A stretch of 64,000 nt of DNA. It comes from Trebouxia sp. TZW2008. Lineage: Eukaryota; Chlorophyta; Trebouxiophyceae; Trebouxiales; Trebouxiaceae. This document shows, piece by piece, positions 57,001-64,000 of this stretch. The notes under the pieces are model-generated. The model was given only the letters and a program-made list of their open reading frames with translations. It had not been told where the DNA came from and did not search any database. Each line of letters begins with the position of its first letter. Position 1 is the first letter of the stretch. The DNA is taken from positions 310,001 through 374,000 of the forward strand of contig BDIU01000211.1 of assembly GCA_002118135.1 (NCBI GenBank), given 5' to 3'. The translations under genes and the position numbers were made by a program.

Positions 57001-57921
57001 ATCTGATGCCATTTGATGCATTAAGCAGGCATGTCTATATACATACATAGCAGGCGGCTGCACCCTGCGTTGTGCGGGCGTAGCAGCATGTCTCAAGGAG
57101 TGCAGTCTAAATGTTTGGTCTGCAGCTACCAAGTCAGCCTGATTCTTGTCATGCCAAAGCTGCCATCATCAGCAAGCAGTCTATCTGGAATGTACAGCAA
57201 CTTGTAGTCTCTGCATTCAAACATCATGTTGCACAGGAGCCAGACAGCAAAGTGTATGTACAGGTCTGCCTGATGTGCCTGTCAAGTCCTCTTCTTCGAC
57301 CCTAAAGATGGACATCAAGGCTCTCATGGCATGGACCAAGCGCAACAAACCAGTAAGTAGCACTCATTTGAACAGCGCTATATTGAGTTGTGCTTGGTTA
57401 ATTTTTCATGCTGTGGATGCCTTCCTTAATTGGCATTCTCCACAGCGCATAGGCCTACTTGAGGCACAGGATGTTGCTCCTGCTTCCATTGGCAGACACG
57501 CATGTAGAGCATAGTGACAATCATACTGCAAATGCACATCCATGGCTTCACAGATGCTATGCACAGCTTGTCATGATGATCTGAAGCTTGCTACACAACG
57601 TGCAACAGTGTGAAGAGTGCTGGAATGCCAGACCATTACGGCCTTGCAGGACAGTATAGAAAGTCAGTTGCAGGCGATTGACAGTGTCCATATGTTACCA
57701 TTCTTGATAAGTTGACTTGGTGTCTGCAGGGATGTGAGCTGACTGACAGAGCTGTAGCAAGAGTTTTGCAGGGCGTTTCAAGCCCAGCCTTTCCAATAGC
57801 TCAGTGGAACAAATGTGGCTTCTGGCAGCAACACACAAATGTTGATTTTGCCGTGATTGCTGCCACAGCACAACAGGAGCTGGACGCAGCTCGGCAAGCT
57901 GCCGACAGCAATGCAGACTAA
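45071..57921 (+). CDS. RECQL4: RECQL4-type helicase with Sld2-like N-terminus and CCHC zinc knuckle
   Basis: Replication-initiation and repair helicase, about twenty exons. The N-terminus (ATG 45071) [41 protein letters not shown] is the Sld2/Drc1-like region. A long disordered exon (46318-47997) ends FVRNNLK and joins [20 protein letters not shown] (48847-48936), the NYVRxNxK-type segment of RECQL4. Exon 49388-49517 has [16 protein letters not shown], a CCHC knuckle. Helicase core: [20 protein letters not shown] (49994-50251), [15 protein letters not shown] (51322-51507, Walker A), [17 protein letters not shown] (51796-51938, DEAH), [15 protein letters not shown] (52334-52527), [18 protein letters not shown] (to 52967), [18 protein letters not shown] (53094-53243), [16 protein letters not shown] (54251-54526). 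The C-terminus includes [18 protein letters not shown] (56123 on), [20 protein letters not shown] and [19 protein letters not shown] (to 57921), as in RECQL4. Functional exons are interspersed with many decayed copies. Confidence 0.93.
48295..48780. repeat. 28-bp minisatellite and a 185-bp tandem duplication in a RECQL4 intron
   Basis: GCAATGCATGCTCTGCCCAG followed by GCTATNGT is repeated five times between about 48335 and 48455 and again near 48595-48645. The block GAGGGCTGTCCTCAATTTGT...GAATGTAATCACTGCCAT (about 48468-48583) recurs at about 48653-48765 with few changes. Confidence 0.88.
49072..49120 (+). repeat. decayed copy of the exon 3' end GGRTK and donor
   Basis: GAGGGCGGACCATGTAAGCT repeats the live exon end and donor GAGGGCGCACCAAGTAAGCT (48922-48941) about 150 bases downstream, with similar following intron bases (GATCA...CTGACA). 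Confidence 0.75.
49540..49790 (+). repeat. intron duplication plus a decayed zinc-knuckle exon copy
   Basis: A block of about 65 bases (GCAGACACACGCAATTGCAT ... TATTGCCAAGCTGATG) is present twice in tandem (about 49538-49602 and 49604-49670). Then 49722-49776 (GGTAGGGCACTAGGTTCAGT, CCTGCCCGGTCCTGACGCCA) repeats the zinc-knuckle codons of the live exon (GGCAGGGCACTGGGCTCAGT...), with Trp lost to a stop and the frame broken. Confidence 0.85.
50515..51270 (+). repeat. five decayed copies of the Walker A exon
   Basis: GGCTCTGG(C/T)AAGTC starts copies at 50515, 50648, 50779, 50911 and 51111, ahead of the live exon at 51322-51507. Copy 1 keeps only a short part and has created GGTAAGT. Copy 2 has lost its acceptor (CTGCG for CTGCAG). 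Copies 2 and 3 stop after GGTSxVVLLF. Copy 4 has a 7-base deletion in CTACCAG that breaks the frame. Copy 5 is intact from [20 protein letters not shown] to [11 protein letters not shown] but lacks the end [10 protein letters not shown] and its donor. Confidence 0.95.
51665..51745 (+). pseudogene. decayed copy of the DEAH exon (upstream)
   Basis: Encodes [20 protein letters not shown], aligned with [20 protein letters not shown] of the live exon (51796-51938); it stops before the DEAH box. Confidence 0.85.
52040..52175 (+). pseudogene. decayed copy of the DEAH exon (downstream)
   Basis: Encodes [20 protein letters not shown], then MGKAHCEAQ and a stop, then a remnant of HNFR with CAGGTCTG as at the live donor. 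DEAH has become GKAH, so any protein using this copy would lack the Walker B acids. Confidence 0.9.
52273..52313. repeat. perfect 17-bp inverted repeat with 7-base loop
   Basis: TGCTGCTGATGATCCAC (52273-52289), loop CAGGTTA, GTGGATCATCAGCAGCA (52297-52313). It lies in a RECQL4 intron about 20 bases before the next live acceptor (TCTGCAG, exon from 52334). Confidence 0.95.
53344..53590 (+). repeat. two decayed copies of the [15 protein letters not shown] exon
   Basis: About 53344-53447 (GATGGAGGTGGATGCAAGGG ... CCCATAAGCCTTGAAGAGTA) and 53494-53586 ([28 protein letters not shown]) repeat the live exon 53094-53243. The second keeps the frame to the end but has GCGAAT instead of GTATAT at the donor and no clean acceptor. 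Confidence 0.9.
53734..54178 (+). repeat. three decayed copies of the GRAGRDG exon
   Basis: Copies begin at 53734 ([16 protein letters not shown]), 53908 ([16 protein letters not shown]) and 54075 (decayed IGRAGRDGS), each about 170 bases apart, with the live exon at 54251-54526 ([20 protein letters not shown]). The fossils share a lost base that shifts the frame after GSE, so copies 1 and 2 derive from an already frameshifted ancestor. The third keeps the following [10 protein letters not shown] words. Confidence 0.92.
54976..55680 (+). repeat. four tandem copies of the [13 protein letters not shown] exon
   Basis: Copies start near 54976, 55152, 55394 and 55568. The first three encode [40 protein letters not shown] and [20 protein letters not shown] and continue with [11 protein letters not shown] or [11 protein letters not shown]; the fourth is broken (ALLAI then stop). 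Copies 1-3 keep open frames for about 45 codons. Copy 3 also repeats the upstream PQQLxDK part. The first copy is probably the live one because its frame extends 70 codons upstream. Confidence 0.92.
55961..56090 (+). pseudogene. decayed copy of the VLKALQVL exon
   Basis: AG|GTGCTGAAAGCGCTTCAAGT then [17 protein letters not shown] aligns with the live exon at 56123 ([20 protein letters not shown]), about 155 bases upstream of it. A second short copy of the live exon's end (SFAAATVNN...DHEV) lies near 56430-56505. Confidence 0.88.
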
Positions 57922-58557
57922 AGTCACCATCACCTCTACATCAACATGCATCATGAGCCTTTTGTTGGGCTTCTGAGTTATGAAAGTAGAATGTTTTCTA
58001 GACTTGTGGCAAGTGCTGCAGAAAGCTGCAGCATCATCCTGCAATGCGCACTGCATTGCACGGATTATCCAAAGCAGGCCCTGACTCATTGCCGCCTTGT
58101 GTGAGTGCACAGCAAGTACCACCATATGTCTCCTGATGTGCATACAGCACACTCCGTGATCCGTTTGAGCAATTCACAGGCGCAACTTGCAGACTCTCAT
58201 GCTGCCGCTCTGCTGAGGCGGCGCATCATGTCTGGATTGCTGCTGTTGAGCAAGCACGACATGCCAGACAGGCATAGTATGCCAACTGCAATGAACACGA
58301 CAGTCATGGACTCCATCAGTGGCTGCACATGGTGATTTGGTATGAATCCAAGAATCCGAACCAAGAGGCTGTACCGTATACAACACGGCAAGCCTAACGA
58401 TAAGCTCGGCCAGCGGCAGTTCTTGCGGCTGGGCCTGCAATGTCTTGAGTCGTGACTGGATCCAGCCATGCCTTCAAGAGACGAAACGGAAGGTACGCAC
58501 CAGCATGCCTGAACTCATCAACAGGTGCAGTTTGCAACTTCACGCGTCGAAAGAAGC
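57922..58557. other. intergenic RECQL4 to BTB gene
   Basis: No supported gene. A possible start ATG with short frame (MPSRDETE, donor GTACGC at about 58492) lies at 58467, but its splice phase does not match the BTB frame. Confidence 0.4.
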
Positions 58558-59409
58558 ATGCAATACATGCCAAAGCTGGTTTTGCGAGCGCGAAAAGCGA
58601 TGCTGGGTCTCTGCTCTGAGGCGGGCCGAGGCGGCGCTTCCAAAATTAGATCTATGTGCCTTGCAGACCCGGATACGCTGGATCTGGAGACGCATTTGCA
58701 CGCATCCATCATACCGGAGGAGGCTATTGGCATGGCAGACGCCTTTTTGGAAGTCGCAGGGGTACAGATACCTGTGCACAAAACCATCCTGGCCATGGCT
58801 TCTCCTGTGTTTGCCACTGCATTCAAAGCTGCACAAACAGTCCAAGGAGGATATGCTAAAGCAGTTGTACCCATCAAAGACCATGCTTTGGCAGATGTGC
58901 AAGCTGCTTTGAAGTTTCTCTACCAGCGAAATGGAGCAAGCGGGACACAGCCACATGAAAGCCTATGCAAATCAACTCGTGTTGCTGAGCCCATCCTTAA
59001 GTTTGCACACAAGTTCAATATGCAGGGCGTGTTGATCATTTGTCATCATTACCTGTCATGTAAAGCAGCGCAAGATCAAGGCAGGGTGCTGTTTCCAACT
59101 CTCGACGCAGCAATAGCATGGGCTTCCCTAGCTGATCAATGCGGTCTTGGCATGTTGTCGGCACATGCAGAGATACATATGGTCAAGAATGCAGACGCAA
59201 ACTTTTGGAGAAGCTCTGCCTTTGCCAAGCACCATGTCAGCCAGAGCTGTCCTCTGCGCATCTTGCATGCAATACAAGCTCACAAGGATGCAACGAGAGT
59301 CTCTTTGAGTCACGTGCCAAACAAAAGTACTCCCCATCCATGCGCACATTCACACCTGCATATTCAGTTGAAGATATGTATGCAGCATACGAGGAAGTTC
59401 CTTATCTAG
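58558..59409 (+). CDS. BTB/POZ domain protein 1
   Basis: First in-frame ATG is 58558 (MQYMPKLVLRARKA); an upstream exon cannot be excluded. BTB fold: DAFLEVAGVQIPVHKTILAM, ASPVFATAFKAAQ, KAVVPIKDHALADVQAALKF, LYQRNG, then an ILKFAHKFNMQGVLIICHHY helix pair typical of BTB plus the start of a BACK-like region. BTB proteins commonly bridge substrates to CUL3 ubiquitin ligase, but no substrate-binding domain is seen here. The C-terminus is doubtful: the frame ending at 59409 turns His/Pro-rich, whereas from about 59300 another frame encodes SLFESRAKQKYSPSMRTFTP, YSVEDMYAAYEEVPYLVYQA and stops at 59498, which looks more like protein. A frameshift or hidden splice is likely. It is 46-ish residues longer upstream than its tandem paralogue. 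Confidence 0.75.
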   Translation: MQYMPKLVLRARKAMLGLCSEAGRGGASKIRSMCLADPDTLDLETHLHASIIPEEAIGMADAFLEVAGVQIPVHKTILAMASPVFATAFKAAQTVQGGYAKAVVPIKDHALADVQAALKFLYQRNGASGTQPHESLCKSTRVAEPILKFAHKFNMQGVLIICHHYLSCKAAQDQGRVLFPTLDAAIAWASLADQCGLGMLSAHAEIHMVKNADANFWRSSAFAKHHVSQSCPLRILHAIQAHKDATRVSLSHVPNKSTPHPCAHSHLHIQLKICMQHTRKFLI

Positions 59410-59498
59410 TGTATCAAGCCAAAAACGCTTGCAATGAAGCAGCAGCCCAAGCAACGTGTGGGACTTGCCTAATTGTAATTGACAATTGTTGGATTTAG

Positions 59499-61309
59499 CT
59501 TAGACAAGTCAAGTGTGAGTTTAGATTTGGCCTATACAGCAAGTTGTAGCCACTATAGAAAAATTTTGCCCCATTGATGTCAGTCAGCACACTGGCTTAG
59601 CAAGATACGCTGGTGTAAAGATTAGCCTTTCAGCAGCTTGTTCTGAATCTGCCAAGATCATCTAGACCTTCCAGATCACAACACATGGCACAGCAGCCAC
59701 ATGCATTGTACAATATTTTGAGCCATGTCGACACTGCATAATGAATGTTGTCTCTGCCAGAACAAAGCGAGTATGACTTCATTCTGCACACATGTGTCAC
59801 AGCCCTCAACAGTATGGCTTCGTCAACAACACAATGTGACTGCCTGCAAGAGTCTGTGATGATTGACAATCCAGCGGTACAACAGTGACAAATGTGTAGC
59901 AAGGCACGTCCAGGTCTGCCTCCTCTGATGTAACAAGGGGTATGACTTTTGGCAGCAGTCTAACAACAGCAGTTTGCCCCAAAGACTGTCACAACACAAG
60001 AACGGCTGTCAATGCCCCTGTCATCAAAAAGCTGATGCCGGTCAGAAGCGTTACTGCATCATCTGTTGCTCCTCCCCAAGCGAGTGCCAACTATTTACAC
60101 TGTACATGTACCCCAATGATTGTGGTAGTTTCCCAAAAACGCTCAGTTGCAATTGCCGCATCTGGGTCAAAGCAGCACCTGACTCTGCTGGCTCATCAAA
60201 GCTTGCAGACTAACATTGAAAGCTGCATCACACCCACCCTCTCTTGATAACAGTGCCAAATATCCAATGCCTGATTGACAGCGCAGGATTGCTGAAAGCA
60301 GGGCGCCTGCTGCTCCAAAAGGACGCTCGCCAAATTTGGCTTGCCCTCAGGGGTCTGCATAATAAGCTAGACTGCAATGCAGGTGCACCTGTTGTGCATC
60401 AACAGCAACTTGTCTGGTACTGCTATCTTGTACAGAAAGATCTGTGTGAACATCTGCATGCTGAAGGAGCAGTTCAGCAGCGTGTTTGTGAGTCTTGGGC
60501 CCTGAGGGACGCGAGCAGCCCTGCTATGACAAATGCCAACAGCTGACATAAAGTGCCTGTTGAGAGAGTAGTAGCAGACTTGCAGCATCATGAAAGGCTT
60601 GTGTCAGTCTTCACCATTTGTCCTCGTCAGTGAGCTCACCTTGCCTCAAGGGTCCTTGGCCGCTCGCAAGCTTGTGCCCATGTGGCGCCTCAGTGCAAGC
60701 AGCTGTTCCAGCCATCATGTCTGCCCTCCCCTGTACTGCTTGTAGCTCCTTTCCTGCTTAGGCAGCTGCAGACCTGAGTGAGGTGCAGAAGCTGACCTGA
60801 CCTTGAAGCGCTCACTAGCAAGCACAAATCCATCTGGTGCAGCTTCAGTGACAGCAGCAGCCACAGATGCTACCAAACTTGTGACAAATTGCCGCTATTC
60901 TTTACATGTACATGGACTCGGCATGGGTCATTGTCTGCAGATAGCCGCCTCAAGCAATCAATTACAAGCTCATGCACTTGAAGTGGCAGCATATGAGCAC
61001 ATTCCAAGAAAAGCAGTCGAAGTGCCTCGTATGCACCGTTCAGGTAAGGCAGGTGTCAATACAATCCGGTTGTCCTGACCACAAACGTCGGCTGCGGCTT
61101 ACGAAGAACGGACCGTGCAGGCGGGTACGCTTCTGAAGCTTGTAGCTACCTTGTATAGCTTTAGATCTAGATCTGCAGAAAAGAGAAAAGGCTCTGAACA
61201 TTCGGGTGTTCTATGTCTGCAGCATGTCAAGTTTCGTGCCTTGAATTTGACAGATGGCGCTGTGCACCTGTAAAGCTGCGACGTGACGACTTTTGCTGCT
61301 CTTGCAGGC
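59499..61309. other. spacer between BTB paralogues
   Basis: It probably contains the promoter and any 5' exon of the second BTB gene. Open frames at 59974-60213 (Cys-rich) and 60244-60546 lack ATG starts or splice support. AGATCTAGATCTGC near 61162 is a small palindrome of no clear meaning. Confidence 0.4.
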
Positions 61310-62023
61310 ATGAACGCTCACCTCAGTCCTGAGATCATTCCTGAGCAAGCTGCTCGACGCACAGATGCCATTCTGGAGGTTGAGAACACACAGATCCCAG
61401 TGCACACAGCTATCTTGGCTGCAGCATCCCCCATATTTGCTGACCTGTTCACAACAGCAGAGCAGTCCTTCACAAGCACTGGAGGTGTTGAAAAACATGC
61501 TAAAGTGGTCATTCCATTGTCAGGCCACACCATGACAGATGTACAGGCTGCCCTGGTATTCATATATCAGCGGTCAGGAATAGGAGGACACGCCGTGCTC
61601 AAAAGCCTGTCCTTGGATGCTGCAAGCGCAAGACCGATCCTTGAGTTTGCGCATAAGTTTGACATGAAGGGCATTCTCAAAACTTTTGACAGCTACATGG
61701 CAGACAACAAACAGCGTGTATGTATACGCCAAAATGGTTTGATGGGTTCAGAGGCAACATTTGATAATGTTGCAGAGGCAGCATCATGGGCAGCTCTGGC
61801 TGAGAAGTGTGGTTTAAGCACATTGTTAGCACTAGCAGAGCTGTACATGATAATGTACAGCGGAGATGAGCTGATCAAAGTAGGACAAGGACTCAGTTTT
61901 GCTTGCTTGTTACGCATACTGCATCGTTCGCAAGAGTACAAGAAAGTTTGCTGCAGTTACGCAGCTCACAAGATCCCATCCTTTTCTGTGCAGAAACTCA
62001 TCAGCCTCCAAAACAAGTTTTGA
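61310..62023 (+). CDS. BTB/POZ domain protein 2
   Basis: A TTGCAG acceptor precedes GCATGAACGC at 61308, so ATG 61310 may be an internal Met with an upstream exon still unseen. Domain: PEIIPEQAARRTDAILEVEN, TQIPVHTAILAAASPIFADL, KVVIPLSGHTMTDVQAALVF, IYQRSG, then RPILEFAHKFDMKGILKTFD and AASWAALAEKCGLSTLLALA. It aligns along its length with the gene at 58558 (PEEAxxMADAFLEVAGVQIP etc.), so the two are tandem paralogues. About 238 residues, intact frame to TGA at 62023. Confidence 0.8.
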   Translation: MNAHLSPEIIPEQAARRTDAILEVENTQIPVHTAILAAASPIFADLFTTAEQSFTSTGGVEKHAKVVIPLSGHTMTDVQAALVFIYQRSGIGGHAVLKSLSLDAASARPILEFAHKFDMKGILKTFDSYMADNKQRVCIRQNGLMGSEATFDNVAEAASWAALAEKCGLSTLLALAELYMIMYSGDELIKVGQGLSFACLLRILHRSQEYKKVCCSYAAHKIPSFSVQKLISLQNKF

Positions 62024-63543
62024 GCTTGTCTTTCTGTGGTCTGATGCAGTCAGAGCAACCAATGCTTTTGGGTCAGATTTTGTTTCAGGGTGCTTTAAAA
62101 GAATGTCAGATGCCGTTGGGTCCGCATTCACAATGGACTATTTGTGCAAGATTGTAGTTGACTGTCTCTTGTATAATAGACCATAAGAATCATTGTGTAG
62201 CTGCTTCACTCCTGGCCATTTCAGTGTGTGGCCCTAGGACAAAAGCTTACATTACGCTCACAAGAGCAGCATTTTGTGATCCTTTGAATTTGTGACAAGT
62301 CTAGCATTGCCAACCAAGATTGCAAGGCGTGCTTGATCTGCAGCAAAACTTGCGCACTGGGTTGGCAGCTGCAGCTCAGTCATTGATGTGACATTGTCAA
62401 CCGATAATATATACATGTTATGTCAAATCATTCAGGGCAGACCTGATGGCCTTCCTGTTGTGTATGTTCAAGGCTATTGCCATGTTCAGCGCAGCTTGCA
62501 GGCGTTGGCCCTTTGTCATTGGCGCATGCAATCCTGATCAGCATTTACTGTTAAGCTGAACATGTTGAGTCGAAATCAAGCAATGAAGCCAGTGGCAGTA
62601 CCTGAGGCCGCTGCAGCTACATCGTTTAGCATTTCGGCTGCAAAGCCAGAGAATACTGAGAAGTGCAAGACTTGATGACATGTGCATAGTCTGTGTAAAA
62701 GGGGCACTTTTACACTACTGTTCGAAGCAAGAATTCAGGTGTTGACCCTGACATCATGCTTGGATTCAAGCTAGAGGCCAGTCACAATGTCAGAATCTGC
62801 ATGCACACGGTCATGTCTGCGACTTCATGTCTCCATCACTATCGTGATGCACCTGATCTCATGAGAAGGCTGCCCAGACTTCGCTACGACATCGACTTCA
62901 AACTTGGTACAGTCACGGTGTAGTGCAGATCAATGGACAGTCTATGTTTTCAGTTGAGAGTGTCTAGGCTGTCACGGTGAAGGCACTTGATCATAAAGAT
63001 GATGTCCGTGACACAAAGCGAACCCTTATGTGCAAGGTATCCTAGGGAATAAAATGGTGTGAAGTGTGACATTCACAGCCCGAAATGCAGAAAACAATAG
63101 TCTACTCAACTGAGAGCATCTGACATGTGTCGGCTTGCAGCAAAAACATTGCAAATAACACAAAGGCCGTTGTAGACCACCCCTCAAAAGCAATTAGTTT
63201 CCAGCTTGGTGACACATGGCCATGAGTTTTCACATTTTTGACAACCAATGGAGCTGGACCCGTGGCAGCTGATCATCATATGTAGCAAGGCTGCTGTCAT
63301 GCCCTGCATTGGCACATAAGCTTCACACAAGCCCATGACAGCACAAAACCAGGCTTCAGGTTTCAGACACAGTGTGCATGTCAGCAATGCTTGTTGGCAA
63401 CACTTTGGTTCAGTGGGAATCCGACTAAAGATGAGCAACTCATCATCCATGCACACAAGGATACAGTGTCAGCCTGACGGAAGCAATTGGCATGAACCTA
63501 CTGCTCAACTTCCAACAAACAACATTGCACAACATCTTGAAAC
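62024..63543. other. gene-free stretch
   Basis: I see no coding exon, RNA gene or repeat of note here. Small frames on both strands look random. Confidence 0.4.
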
Positions 63544-64000
63544 ATGACAGATGATGTACCTTGCAACACGGCAGGTGATACACCATACAACACGGGCAAG
63601 GATAGCAGTCAGTTGCAGAGCAGGGTTGGTAACCAAAAAGAATTGCAACACAAAGCAGAGCCTGGCAAGGCAAGCCTCAGACATCCAAGGAAGATACGCC
63701 GCAGCAGCTCTCAACCCCGGCGAAAGGGGAAAGCTCTAGAGCGGGCACTGCGAATGGTTTGTTGAGGACGGGCCCTATTTTGGAAACATCATCCTCAGCT
63801 GCCTGCCAGATACGCTTTTGTTTTCACCATGTCAAATGCCTCAAAGACCGCTCTAAAGGCCTTGCATTTTGCAAGTGTGGCACTCAAGTGAGCTATTCCT
63901 TGAGGCATCTGGTTTCGGTTGCTTGGTTTTCAAACACCAACTTCTTCAAACATCCCACCACAGTCGAGGAGCTTTTGTTAAAGTTGCCTTCTGCAGTGGT
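63544..64000 (+). CDS. Possible exons of a gene running off the right edge
   Basis: A basic frame from ATG 63544 (MTDDVPCNTAGDTPYNTG, RHPRKIRRSSSQPRRKGK) ends near a GTTTGT at 63757. Farther on, 63812-64000 is open to the window end and encodes KCLKDRSKGLAFCKCGTQ and HPTTVEELLLKLPSAV. The C-x-C and C-x15-C spacing hints at a zinc site. Neither start nor connection is proven and no family is recognised. Confidence 0.25.

Noticed and set aside
59974..60213. Cys-rich frame (CQCPCHQKADAGQKRYCIIC)
   Set aside because: Starts with TTG, no supporting splice sites or homologous pattern recognised; may be chance in a TGC-rich genome.
1..64000. tRNA, rRNA or other structured RNA genes
   Set aside because: None was recognised by eye on either strand; a covariance-model search would be needed to exclude them.

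Overview
The window looks like nuclear DNA of a green alga, most likely a chlorophyte of the trebouxiophyte type. The evidence is roughly balanced base composition, genes split by GT-AG introns whose 3' ends mostly read TGCAG, and a plant-style gene set: a vacuolar sorting receptor with a YMPL tail, a plant-class PRPP synthase 4, a starch-binding CBM20 protein and a QWRF/augmin-8-like protein. It also has RAB28, a cilium-linked GTPase that land plants lack. Placement below Chlorophyta is inference from gene content only.

Layout. (1) 1-6 kb: QWRF/augmin subunit 8-like gene (minus, cut by the left edge) and a ZNF511-like zinc-finger gene (minus). (2) 6.9-12.4 kb: vacuolar sorting receptor (plus), then a short unknown gene (minus). 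(3) 13.5-18.7 kb: two poorly identified minus-strand genes embedded in arrays of degenerate exon copies. (4) 19-27 kb: a plus-strand 2OG-Fe(II) oxygenase-fold gene with many decayed exon copies, a satellite of about 140 bp and two copies of a TA-inserting MITE. (5) 28.8-33.1 kb: compact housekeeping cluster of NADAR/YbiA-like protein (minus), SUMO (plus), RAB28 (minus) and a TIGR01589-type plant protein (plus). (6) 33.8-40 kb: fragmentary unknown gene, CBM20 protein and a small Cys/His-rich protein, all minus. (7) 40.4-44.7 kb: PRS4 (minus). (8) 45.1-57.9 kb: a complete RECQL4-type gene (plus) with Sld2-like N-terminus, CCHC zinc knuckle and RecQ helicase core. (9) 58.5-62 kb: two tandem BTB/POZ paralogues (plus). 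The right end holds at most an incomplete exon.

The main unusual signal is one that no single feature type names. In at least five genes, individual coding exons, often with their splice sites, have been tandemly duplicated in place. One copy stays intact and the others are left in the introns as decayed exon fossils. In RECQL4 the Walker A exon is present six times, the DEAH exon three times, the GRAGRDG exon four times and a C-terminal exon four times. The oxygenase gene shows the same for nearly every exon, and PRS4, CBM20 and the unknown minus-strand genes show it too. Two MITE copies sit inside such fossil exons, so the sibling copies give the pre-insertion site and identify a TA target. 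Neighbouring compact genes (SUMO, RAB28, NADAR) show none of this. Many genes are arranged head to head with short shared upstream regions.
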